Assembly: GCF_023159225.1 (NCBI RefSeq)
Contig: NC_063170.1
Location: forward strand, 26,996,301 to 27,060,300
Source: Perognathus longimembris pacificus
Taxonomy: Eukaryota; Chordata; Mammalia; Rodentia; Heteromyidae
Reading direction: 5' to 3'
Length of the DNA: 64,000 nucleotides
The notes below the pieces were generated by a model. That model searched no databases. It saw nothing but the letters and a program-made list of their open reading frames with translations, and had not been told where the DNA came from. Numbering within the stretch: the stretch's first letter is position 1; every line of letters starts with the position of its first letter. Shown piece by piece: positions 22,487-32,950 of this stretch. The position numbers and the translations under genes were made by a program.

Positions 22487-24282
22487 CATTTCAGATGAGA
22501 TTGCGTGCATTCAGGGTGGTATGGCTGTAGACACACACCTCATTTCATGCAAAGCTTACCTTGAATATCATTTTTTTTCAGAGATTGAACCTGATCCCCA
22601 AATCTAAATATGTAGCTCATATTGTCCATCCTTCTGCCCAAAGGAATGCTTCCAAAAGGATTCTACAGAGGCCCATTAATGACTTAAGTTCAGCATCTTT
22701 GTTCTGGGAATGCTTGCACAGCCTTCAGTCAGCCATATATCTAGGAACCGCAGGTGAATGTTAATGTTTAAATTCTTAAAGACAACTTAAGCCGCCCCCA
22801 CTGCCATCCCCACAAGCCACTCCTTTATGAGCTCTGCCACACCAAAGACCACCTATACTACTAATTCCAGAATTCTTTAACTCCAAGTAAACCCACTTAA
22901 AAATTTCAATGAAATTCTTTTAAATATGTGAAAGACACAGTTATTTAAAAAAAAAAAAACAGTCATTAAGAACCTAAGTGGAAAATGAGGGATCTGTTAA
23001 GGTGGTAATAACTATAAACACAATGAAAATACAATGCTGTTATTCAATTCAAACTCAATGTTGTCATGGGGTGTCAAGCCAAGGCCTGTTTTGTATCTGC
23101 TTCAAAGAGAGAGAAATACTCTCTTTGAAAGAGGCTTAAGTAGAGAGAATCACATCCTGTCTACATAGATTGGTGTGTTTTGCAGGGCCATGAGTCATCT
23201 GAAACCACTTGGCTACCATGAGTAGCACATTTGTGGCACCCTGGAGGATACCGAGTGAGCAGGAAAAAGTAGAGAATCCATCCCTAGCACCCTCTTCTGT
23301 CTCTGTAGATGCCTCCCTTCTTTTCTCAGGTCCTTAGATTTCCCACCTGTAAAATGCAAAGCTTAAGAGGGAATGTAGTTAACTAGTTGCTGTCTGCTGT
23401 CTGTCTGAGTCTCAGATTCTCTGACTCTATTCAGGCTGTGGTGTCAAGTCTAGGAAATGGCTATCAGTGGTCCTGGAAAATGTGTCCTGCAAGAGTATTT
23501 TAAACACATGTTTTTGATCCTGGGCTCATTCCAGGGCTGCAATCAACTCTCAGGACATTATGGGAATGCGTCCTCCATTGGTGGAGGCCATGCAGACAGT
23601 GAAGAAGGACTGGGGGCTGGGGTAGGAGGAGGACTCCATTCAGTTTTAGAAAACCAGCCTCGTGTGCAATTGGATAGCTCACTTTGGTTAGAAAATTTTT
23701 TAACCAGTAGGATTAACTGCAATGATAAAATTCATGCCTCCCAACCTTCACATAAAGATGTCCCAGGAGGGTGGCGATGGTGTCATTGTTGTATAAAAGA
23801 GAAATGAAGAGTGGCCTGGAGATCCCATTGTGCATGGAATAAAAGGGCTGGGGAAGCAGATCTATTTTTGTATTAGCTCATTGCAGACCGCTGCACCCCC
23901 AGATCAACTCATTCTTGGACCACAACAGCTCCCCTCCAGGAGGCCAGGATGTGCTTCCAGCAAACAAACACAGACCTGGACACCCTCAGAGCAAGGGCCA
24001 GGCTTAAGAGGCACAAAGAGATGCAGGCATCATGTGCTTCCGCAATTGGCAGGCCTTCCTTCCCTGCACCTGCACCTGCTGTGGTCAGCTGTCTGGTCCA
24101 TAGCCCCAGCAATGACCCCAGACCTGCCCATGGCACTCTTCTCTGCCCATCCAATTGTCTCTGGCCACCACTGAGGGCATAGTGAACTAAGGACAATACA
24201 TTGAGGAGGAGTGGGTCAGAAGCCACAAAGTTGACAGCTTGCTTGTTGAAACTAACCCCCACTCATCTTTATTTACTAAATT
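22484..24282. other. Unassigned DNA
   Basis: The longest frames (23,457-23,807 and 23,830-24,174 on plus, 114-116 codons) have no recognisable motif and are overlapped by equally long minus-strand frames. 23,100-23,145 carries a short imperfect inverted repeat built on 'aaagagagagaaatactctc'. Confidence 0.45.
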
Positions 24283-24397
24283 CAGCTTGAGGATCACAGG
24301 TTTGGGAAATGGAGCTGTGGCTCAAGTGGTAAAGTACCAACCTTGAGTGAAAAAGCTTAATGAGCTCAAGGGCTAGAGTTCAAGTCCCAGTATCATG
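24283..24397 (+). mobile_element. Geo arm of a SINE (5' truncated)
   Basis: 'tggagctgtggctcaagtgg' and 'gagttcaagtcccagtatca' are the A-box-like and B-box-like parts of the Geo arm. The AC microsatellite follows as a modified tail. Confidence 0.8.
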
Positions 24398-24403
24398 CTC
24401 ATG

Positions 24404-24405
<2 letters not shown>

Positions 24406-24455
<50 letters not shown>

Positions 24456-24550
24456 TACGCACTCATGTACACAGGCATGAGAGAGAGGGTGTGGCAAGGA
24501 AGAAAGGAAAGAGGAAAGGAAGGAGGGAGGGAGGGAGGGAGGAGGGAAAG
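24406..24550. repeat. (AC)n microsatellite and purine tract
   Basis: (AC)n at 24,406-24,452, then a GGGA-rich purine run at about 24,500-24,548. Confidence 0.92.
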
Positions 24551-24689
24551 CAGGTCATAGCTTCAAATCAAGGAGCCCCAATAAGGGCTTTAAGTAATTA
24601 TAGCTTCCTGAACATGTAAACCAGAGGTTCCTCTAAGTGCTGACCTATTCCAAGGAATTGGCTTATCTCAGTAGTCCTGGTGTTGCAAG

Positions 24690-24782
24690 TACCATTAGAG
24701 TATCTTATGCATATGGAAACTGAGGCACAGAGAGCTAAATGACTGCCCTAACAAGCACCAGCCAGAATTTGAGCCCTGGAGT
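24690..24782 (-). repeat. MIR SINE relic
   Basis: 'atggaaactgaggcacagag' followed by 'agccagaatttgagccctgg' is the complement of a MIR core. Confidence 0.65.
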
Positions 24783-25045
24783 ACTCTAGGTCCTCAGCTC
24801 CTCCCATTAGCCCCCAGATCCACCTGCCCTAGAACAATAATGGGCCACTCCCACTCACCATTAAGGCCTACATACTTCTCCTCTAGCCCCAGAGAAGCTG
24901 CCACCTGGGATAAGGTGCAGATGCCATGTTGCTCCCTCTCCTGTGGGAGATATGGCCCCACTAATAAACCTCCTTATAGACCTTCTTCTCCTGTCTGTGA
25001 CTATCTCCCCAAGGTCCCCTGGGATGGGTGGGACATATCCTTTCA
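24783..25045 (+). repeat. Solo LTR, unnamed family (copy 1)
   Basis: Closely matches the complement of 49,804-50,102, so it is a dispersed repeat. It ends in 'gggacatatcctttca' (CA end) and has an AATAAA at 24,963-24,968 about 80 bases before the end, as an LTR does. The 5' edge is uncertain. I infer a short ERV LTR but cannot name the class. Confidence 0.6.
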
Positions 25046-25114
25046 TTGGTATCCTTTCACTAACCACTGAGCAATTGTTAGGAAGCTACTGTGGGACCTC
25101 AGATATCAGCTCTA

Positions 25115-25290
25115 GAGAGCAAACAGCTCTGGACTTGAGTCAGAGTTCTGCATCTTACCACCTTTTTGAACTTCACTTTTCTCTGTAAAACGAAAGTAAA
25201 AAAATCAAATATTCGGTGCAGGAAAGAGAAATGAATGTAAATAAATGAGGCCAAACTCGTCTTACACATGGGAAATGCTCTAATCAGAAA
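25115..25290 (+). repeat. MIR SINE relic
   Basis: 'ggacttgagtcagagttctg', 'cacttttctctgtaaaacga' and 'acacatgggaaatgctct' follow MIR order. Confidence 0.45.
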
Positions 25291-25423
25291 CAGAGGGAAT
25301 TACTGTTAATGATTACATCAACTGCTTGTGACTCCTTTGCTGACCCTACGCCTTGCCTGTGCTTGGAGGTGCCATCACAGAAATCCATTGCAGCTTTACC
25401 TTGAGAGTACTGAGAAGCCAGTT

Positions 25424-25818
25424 TGCTATAGTTTGGATCTTAGTGTCCTCTGAGGCCTGTGTGCTAAAGGCTTGGTTCCCCAGACTGTGGAGCTGCTGGG
25501 AGCTGTTGGGAGATGGTAGAACTTTTGAGAAGTGGGGACAAGTGGGAGAAACAGGTGACTGGGGGCATGTTGTTGAAGGGAATTTTGAGACTCCAGTCTC
25601 TCCCAGTCCCTCACATTGCTTTCTGGCTACTATGAGTTGAGCACTTCCTCTGCCACATGCTCCCACCATGAGGTACTGTCCTGCCACAAAATCAAAGAAA
25701 CATAAACAAGTGATTATCGGATGAAACCACTGAAAACATGAGCCAAAATAAATCTTTGCTCCCTCCTTATACATTAATTATCTCAGGAATTTTATCATTG
25801 TAACAGAAACCCCAATCA
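25424..25818 (+). repeat. MaLR LTR (MST/MT-like)
   Basis: Starts 'tgctatagtttggatcttag', carries 'gctaaaggcttggttcccca' near the 5' part, 'gccaaaataaatctttgctc' as the poly-A region, and ends near 'aacagaaaccccaatca'. It is close to full LTR length. The internal region is absent, so this is a solo LTR. Confidence 0.75.
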
Positions 25819-26277
25819 TTGTGTTGAAAATGAGAGCAATTACTCTGCTCAGGTGTATGCATGAGGCAAAGAACTGGCTGATTTCATAGAGAAAATGAGC
25901 AATACCAGAATCCCAGAACACATTTGCTGAACACATCCCAGAGGCTCACTACACCTACCCAGCTCTACCTTAGGATCCCAATTCCCACCTGGTTCTGTGG
26001 GCCTTGGGGCTTATGTCTACCTCCCAAACAGGCTTCCTAACAGGGCCAGGCTATGCCAAGCAAGGGGCAGCTGCTTCCAGTAGTGCAGCCATTAAGATCT
26101 CCACATCTGTTCCCTGCACCAAGAGTGAATAAACAGGAGGCTGTGTTCCTTCCTCCAGCCTGTCTGAGGGTGGAGATGTGGCCACCACTGCGTTACATCT
26201 TAAATTTCCATCTGTTTTGGTGTTGATCACCCACTCTTCTCACATTCTGCCCAGTCCCCACACACATACACACTCAG
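25819..26277. other. Unassigned DNA
   Basis: No repeat or coding signal recognised. Confidence 0.5.
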
Positions 26278-26432
26278 AATAGTGGTTCTCAACCTTCAGT
26301 GGAAGAGGAGAGTTTAAATTTCCAAAAGCAAAGCCTCACTCCAGAGGAGAAAATTATAAATGTTGAGGTTAGAGTTTTAAACAATCTTTCCAGGTTATTC
26401 TCTTGCACAGCTTGAGATGAGAACCACAGGTG
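26278..26432 (+). repeat. MER5A-like DNA transposon relic
   Basis: Bounded by 'agtggttctcaacctt' and 'gagatgagaaccac', a degenerate terminal inverted repeat typical of MER5 elements. Confidence 0.55.
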
Positions 26433-27114
26433 AAAAGCTTAGTTTGGGGAAATAAGTGGAAATTTCTCATCAGCCACAGTCTCTGGCCTGCAGTGCACCC
26501 CTCCCCACACCACTTCTTTGCCAGTACTACCACAGTTACTAGAGCTGCAGTGAGACCATTGGGACTCCACCCAGGCTCAGTCACATGTTACACAGGCCCT
26601 GTGAGCTCATCTGTGGAACAGGCCACATACTGAGGACTAGAATAAGGGTGTGTGTGGGGGAACCACTTGGAGAAGCACCCACACATAGTGATCTGGAAAG
26701 TATGTCTGGATCCCCATCTCAGGATGCCCCCGTGCCCTGCTTCCTCATTCTTTCTCCACTGTATCCAGAATCAAATCCCACGGTGTGGGAATGAGCAGAT
26801 ATGCTTCTTCCTCTATTTCTTACTTTCACTGGCACCTGCTGTGTCTGGCAGTGAGCTCAGCAGCAGCAAAGCCAGGTTGGTGTTGACTACGTTCTTCTGT
26901 AAAACAAGAAAAAGAGAATCTTTCTGAGTAAAATTGATCGATGTCGCTCAGATTTTGTACTCATAAATTGACATGCTGAATTGAAACCCCTTCATAGACT
27001 ACAGTTGATTTTTTTAATAAAATAAAAAAGAGAAGCTTTCCATCTCTCAGCATCATAGTGTCACAATGATATCCCTTATGCTTTAGTGAGACTCTACTTT
27101 TAAAATAACATTGA
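26433..27114. other. Unassigned DNA
   Basis: Nothing recognised. The last 150 bases become AT-rich ahead of the tract that follows. Confidence 0.5.
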
Positions 27115-27440
27115 AGAGCACACACATATATGATAATCTATATAAGGTATAATCTGTAATAATACATAATATGTAATAATATATTATATGTATCAGATAT
27201 ATCATACATATATAATTATATATCATATGATATATATGTCATGTAAAATATACATGATATGCACAATTATACATACACCATATGTAATATGTGTATATAT
27301 TGTTACATATATCACATGTAATGTATGCTATGTATAATTATATATCACATATAAATTAAATACATAATTATATAAAATAAATAAACTTATCTATATCATA
27401 TATGTATCATAATATATATGATGTACATATACATATTATG
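27115..27440. repeat. AT-rich low-complexity tract
   Basis: About 325 bases of TATA/ATAT/CATATA words with many short self-complementary stretches, for example 'atatatcatatgatatat'. Confidence 0.92.
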
Positions 27441-27449
27441 CAAACATAT

Positions 27450-27800
27450 CAGATAGTTTTTGGTCACTGTGACAGACTATCTCAGAGGAACAACTTAAAG
27501 GAAGGCTTTATTTTGGCTCACACTTTCAGAGGTTTCAGTGTGGTATCAACTAAATCCATTGCTCTGGGCCATAGTGAGGCAAAATGTTATAGTGGAAGAG
27601 TGTGGTGGAACAGAGCTGCTAACCTCATGGTGGCCAGGGAGCAGAAAGAGTGAATTTGAGGATGCGGCGAGGGACCAGATATAGCTTTCTAGAGTGTTCC
27701 CCAGTCACCTACTTCCAACAAGTAGGTTTCCACAAGTGTTGTTTCCACATATCCTAACAATTTTATCAAATTAGGACACCCTCAATGGGTTAATTTGTTG
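27450..27800 (-). repeat. MaLR LTR (MST/MT-like), minus strand
   Basis: The plus strand reads 'ggctttattttggctcacac', 'ttcagaggtttcagtgtggt' and 'cctcatggtggccagggagc', the complement of an MST/MT-type LTR with its AATAAA. Confidence 0.7.
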
Positions 27801-28934
27801 ATCAGGCTGCAGAAAATGGAGCCAACACTGCCCAAATGAACTTGCTCTTTCCCCCAAATTCCTCATCTGGGGAACACAAGCCAGCTCCACCTTCCATGAT
27901 GGAGAAGCCTATAATCCTTGGGAACTGAACCAAATGGGAGTGAAACATCCAAGCTGACAAAGGGGCTGTAGGGCCATTTCATAGCCCCCCACTGTTCCAG
28001 CAGATTGTCCTGAGCAAGATGGCTCAGGAGATAGCCCAAGTAAGGGAGGCTGCCCAGGTATTTGTGATGGCAGCAGAGAGGTACCAAAAGAGTATGCTTG
28101 TTCACCTCTAGCCCTCCTTCTGATTCTTCCACCGTAGATGGGGGGCCTAGAGGAGGGGTGCCCAGCTCTGACAGATGTGCAGTCTGGGAAGGTTTCCAGG
28201 TACTGTGTCAAGGAAGTGGGCAATTAACCCCATGGCAGGGCCTATACTGGCAAGTTGGGAAGTAGGTGAGTGTATTCTGGGCCTTCTGCTCATGTTTCTA
28301 CCTTCAGTCAACAACCCTTGGCACCTTCCAAAGTAAAAACTCATGCTTCAGCCCCTCAGGGAGCCCATCTCTTTCTTCCCACCCCTTCTTTCTCTCCCCC
28401 CACCTCCCACTTCTTTAAAACTTACATGGCCCCTGGCCATTTTCTTCTGGACTTCATTCCCACCTACTGAGCTGGCTAACTAGCTGCAATGGTCTACACC
28501 AATGACTTAAGCTCCAATGTTCCTTCCCACCAGGAACCTCCATACTGGGCCTTCTTACTGATGTTTAGTATCACCAAAGGCTAGAGAGGAGACAGGTGTG
28601 AGGAGTTTGTCACACTGAAAGAGTACCTGCTCTATCCACAGGAGCAAAGACTGCAAATAGAGAGCACACCTGCACTGGCATTTACCATCCTTGAGCCTCA
28701 GCTCTGAGGACCCAGGATGACATGAAAACATGTGGAAGATGAACACTGCTGTGCAAAGATCTGATGATACTCGCATGGAAACAAGCAGACATTCTGGGAG
28801 TATTTATCATGAAGCCTTTCTTCCCTTCTAATGCCAAGTCACATTTGAAGGCAAGGGACAAGCCAAGTCTTTCACTGCAAAGGATATTAAAGAATCCAGT
28901 GGTCCAATATTCAAAAACAGCATGACTGAGGAGT
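27801..28934. other. Unassigned DNA
   Basis: A CT-rich patch at 28,370-28,440 and otherwise plain sequence. Minus-strand frames of about 100 codons lack motifs. Confidence 0.5.
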
Positions 28935-30050
28935 TTGTGTTCATTTTCTGGGGCTGTAGTGTAAGACCCAGACAAAATATCAATACAATCTAAATAATTT
29001 AGGTAGCCAGAAGTCAATGAAGCTAGGATACTTTGAGTCATTATTTTTAAAATGTACCCATGGCCTTGCCTAAATAATTGAACTTGAATAAAAACTGTTT
29101 TACTTCCCCACACATAGGGAGTTGAAATCAGTCCCTCTCAGCCACAGCCAACTCTTAACAATGTTAATCCCTAGCAGCTATTCTAAGAAAATGCCAAGGA
29201 CTTAGACTCTAGGATGCATATCTCTAGCCCCCTTTTTTGCAGTAAACTACCCAGCTTCAGCCAATCAGCAGGTGGCAGAGAAGGCTTCAAGGTCCAGCTG
29301 CTTCCTCAGGCAGCAAGATAATGGCTAGACAGCCCTGCAGGATGGCAGGTATGTCATGAGGGCTCGGACCATGGAGCTCAAGTGACCGCCCCCATGAGCC
29401 AGCCAACTACCTTTTCCAGACTTGTTCCTCCCACCGGCTGCACCAACCAGCTTTTAAAATTGTTTTACAATTTTCTCGTGATGTGATGTAATTTTCTGTA
29501 TAATACTATGATGCATGGAATGCCCCTAGCAACCCTATAAAAACCCTACTAGATGGAAGGGCGGGGCTCTCAATCCAGATCCACTGTGTTGGTGATGGTT
29601 GTGAGTACAGGCTCGAGCTTGCAATAAAGACTCTGGTGTACTTGCATCTGAATCGGCTCCTTGGTGGTCTTTGGGGACTCCTGAAATCTGGACTTTATGG
29701 TAACAAAGTACCATAAATGGGGCTGTTTATACAACAGAAATTGATGCTTACAATTAAATCCAAGACTGTTGTCAGAGTTGACTCACCCTGAGGGATATGA
29801 AGAAGTTTGTTTTTTGTGTCTTTTTATGTAATCTTCACTGTGCTAATACCAGTGCCCATGTCCAAATTTCTTATTTCATTAACATAGCAATCATATCGGA
29901 ATCATAGGCACTATTCTAGCCAAGACTTCACCTCAATATCACTCATTTGTCAGTGGCCCTAGTTCCAAATAAGGTCATCTTCTGAGGTACTGGAGGTCAG
30001 ACTTCAACATGTGGATTTGGGGAGAGGACATGATTACGTCCATGAGAGAG
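28935..30050 (-). repeat. MLT1-like MaLR LTR, interrupted
   Basis: 'gtgttcattttctggggctg' at 28,937 resembles the complement of an MLT1 end. After the inserted LTR the match resumes with 'taacaaagtaccataaatgg', 'aacaacagaaattgatgc'-like sequence, and 'ttccaaataaggtcatcttc' at 29,963. About 150 bases between the first block and the inserted LTR remain unexplained. Confidence 0.6.
29123..29705 (+). repeat. Solo LTR, gammaretrovirus-like
   Basis: Ends in TAACA like the 37,313 provirus LTR. It has a CCAAT-type box near 29,260, a TATA box (tataaaaa, 29,536-29,543) and AATAAA (29,623-29,628), followed by a U5-like 'ttggtggtctttggggactc'. Starting at 29,123 gives TG...CA ends and near-matching flanks (GAGT/AAGT). 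Starting at 29,162 (TGTTA) is the alternative. No internal sequence follows. Confidence 0.65.
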
Positions 30051-30084
30051 CTAGGCATGGCTGCACTGATAGCTAGACCTGAAC

Positions 30085-30270
30085 CACAATGTGAGATCTC
30101 ACTCAGATAAGCCCTTTAACAGGGCTAAGCCACTTTTTCCTCCCCTGGAAAATGTGGTTAATAAGACATTCTAGCTGAGAGGGAGACAAAGTTGAGCTAA
30201 CAATGTCTGCAAAGCATTCAGCATGCGATTGGGTAAAGGTAGGTCCTCAGAAAATGTCCATTGCTATTAC
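30085..30270 (+). repeat. MIR SINE relic
   Basis: 'agccactttttcctcccctg', 'gaaaatgtggttaataagac' and 'gcaaagcattcagcatgcga' follow MIR order. Confidence 0.5.
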
Positions 30271-31142
30271 TATTTTTCCACACATGTTGTATCTGGGAGA
30301 ACTGTCCACCTCTGCCATCCTACCTCATGTTACTGGGAAATTAGATGGTAGACCTAGTCTTGAGTCACTGGGCATCTCTTCAAGTCTCTAAAAGCTCTAG
30401 TCTTAAAGACATGTTGAGTTGAAATCTCACAAAGATTTCCATTGCAATTAAAATTCCTTTGGTAAAGAAGCAAAAGATTTGTTGGAACAAAGAGTATGAA
30501 GCAGAAATTAATCATTCAGATAATAGCATTGCATGTTATTTTATATTTCTAACAAAAGTGAGAACATTTGAAGTATTCCATTCCTCATCTTTGGTTTCTT
30601 TTGTCTTCTCAGAAGGCTGGCAGCTCAGAAATGGAGCTCAAGCAACTTAGAATCATTCTCTGGGATTCTTCCTATCTCCCCCTTTCAGCCATTTTCAAAT
30701 ATTATAAGGGACCCAAAGGAAACAGATTCCTGCTTAAATGTGTCTCTAGTCTCCCAAACCTAAAGGTCTCCTGTCTGCAACAGAAAATCGCCACAATAGC
30801 CATGTTCCTATCCAATTAAGAGCCTGAGCTGATAAAATATTTCCTGCCAAGAGTAACAATTCAACAAAAAAGATACATTCTCCTTCAAAAATATGGGAAA
30901 AAGGGCTTTTAATCAGAAAAGCAGATCTTTCTTTTTATTACCAAGGATAATACGATATGAATTTCTCCTCACAACTACACATAATGAAGGTAAAATGAAT
31001 CATGGGAAAATTCTCTTCTGTTACTGTGAAATTCTGATGAGGGTAGGAGTTTAGGAGTGTTTTAGTTACTTGGTCTGAATTAGCATCTACTTTCTCTTAA
31101 AAGAAGATATTCTCTTTTTATTCAGACACAGCCTCAGGTAAC
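30271..31142. other. Unassigned DNA
   Basis: AT-rich, with no repeat or exon that I can name. Confidence 0.45.
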
Positions 31143-31226
31143 TATGATAGGTTGAACAATGCACCTCCCCCCCCCCCACAAATACATGCACATCTTAATT
31201 TCTGAAACCCTGAATATAACCATATG

Positions 31227-32255
31227 TAGCATGATAGCTAATTTCTTGAGCCTACTTTGCTGGAGGAAAGTATTTACTTTAAAAAAAAATATTTCTTTTC
31301 TTTTGGTCAAGCACCATTATAGATATAGCAATAATGTGATTTAAATATGACTAACATTTAATTCAGTAGATGTTCAGTAAAACAGATTACCTTAGAAACA
31401 TAGACTCTATGGTTTCTATCATTGGGAATAATTAGTACATGCCTAGGATAACCCTAGCAGAAGATCACGATAGCTCAATAGCTATGTCCACATGAACACA
31501 TAAAATGATGCTAAGTGAAATGAACTCCAAGTTATGGAAACAAGTGGTTTATCATTGTTGTTGTTATCTTCAACATACCATGTGAAATTATGCCCTTTTT
31601 CTTTTGTCTTTCCCATGGTTTTACCCCTGATATCACTGTAACTGATTTTAGTACCCTGGATATTGTAGATACATGTATTGGAACTAGAGAAGGGAAAGGG
31701 AATACTAAAATTAAGACAAATGATAAAAAGACAAACCAATGCAACAGCAATACTTACAAAACTATATGGTATAAACCAACTATACAACTCATGGGGGGAG
31801 AGGGAAATGGTGAGGGGGGGAGGCAGGGGGTGGGAAATGAGGGAGGAGGTAACAAGTTAGATAAGAAATGCATGCACTGCCTTATGTATAAAACGATAAC
31901 CCCTCTGTACATCACTTTGACAATAAATAAATGAATAAATTAAACAGATTACCTTTTCTAATGTGGGCAGATCTCATTGAATCAGCATATATCATGAGAC
32001 TGAAAAGTAAAGACTAAGGTCCCCTGAAGAGGAAATAATTCTGTCTTCAGATGCCTTCATACTCAAGACTCCAGCAACTTGTCTCTCCTAGCTCTCCAGC
32101 CAGCTAGTCTGCTCAGGAGGATTTGGGCTTATTGGTTCCCACAGTCAATCCAATTCCTTAAAAACCACTTTCTAGACACCCATCCATCTATCTGAACACC
32201 CAACCACTGATACATCCTATCAGTTTTGTCTTTCTGGAGAAACTTGACTAGTACA
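31227..32255 (+). repeat. Inner MaLR-like LTR, interrupted by L1
   Basis: 'aaaacagattaccttttcta'-type sequence, 'gggcagatctcattgaatca' and a terminal 'ttctggagaaacttgactag' match a MaLR/MLT1-group LTR. It is split at 31,394-31,941 by an L1. Confidence 0.6.
31394..31941 (+). mobile_element. L1 LINE 3' end with target-site duplication
   Basis: A 5'-truncated L1: 'gaaacatagactctatggtt', a G-rich stretch (31,790-31,850), 'cccctctgtacatcactttg' and 'acaataaataaatg' tail. The 14-base word aaacagattacctt occurs at 31,380-31,393 and 31,942-31,955, giving a perfect TSD. Confidence 0.9.
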
Positions 32256-32590
32256 TATGGCAAAGGAGATTTTGCAAATGGAAATTAAGGATCTCAAAAT
32301 GGGGATATGAGCCTGCATGAGCCCAGTGAAATCACAACAGACCTTACAAAAGGAGTATAGAAAAAGTCAGTACAGGGTGGAAGAGATGACAGGAACAGAG
32401 ACTGAAGTAGTGTGCGATGCCTTGAATATAACAAAAGAGAACCACCAACAAAGGAATATAATCATTGGAAACTGAAAAAGATAAAAACCCAGATTCTCCC
32501 CCTCAGAACCTTAAGAAAGTACCAGCTTCACCCATGCCTTGATTTTAGGTCTTTGGTTCCCCAGAACTGTCAAGGAATAAACATGTGCTA

Positions 32591-32663
32591 TTTTTTCTTG
32601 TGAGGTTGGGGTTAAACCCAGAGCCTTGTGCATGCTCTACCATTGAGCTATATCCTCAGCCCT
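32591..32663 (-). mobile_element. ID element (monomer)
   Basis: 'ttaaacccagagccttgtgc' followed by 'ctctaccattgagctatatc' plus 'ctcagccc' is the complement of an ID SINE. It is about 70 bp and lacks a Geo arm. Confidence 0.8.
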
Positions 32664-32824
32664 AATTTATGTTCTTTTAAGCCTTAAGTTTGTGATACTA
32701 CATAGTAATAGAGATAGGAAAGCAAACAACCAAAGAAAATTTGTTGTATGTGAAGTTAGAAGTGCTTTTAGAGTGCTATATCTTTAGCCATCTATAATTA
32801 TTACCATTAAAGATCCTGGTTATA

Positions 32825-32950
32825 TAAATAGCTCTTATAAATATATATATTTATATAAATATAAATATAATTTATATATAAATATAAATGTAGTTTATCT
32901 ATAAATATATAAATATACATTATATATAAATACATATATATATTTATAGA
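32825..32950. repeat. AT-rich (ATATAA)n-like tract
   Basis: About 125 bases of almost pure A/T with irregular 6-base periodicity. Confidence 0.92.

Larger units (their letters stand above)
31143..32735 (+). repeat. MLT1-like LTR split in three by later insertions
   Basis: Three pieces align in order with an MLT1-type LTR: 31,143-31,226 ('aggttgaacaatgcacctcc'), 32,256-32,590 ('gcaaatggaaattaaggatc', 'ccttgattttaggtctttgg', 'ggaataaacatgtg') and 32,664-32,735 ('ttttaagccttaagtttgtg'). The gaps hold another MaLR-like LTR (with an L1 inside) and an ID element. Confidence 0.7.
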
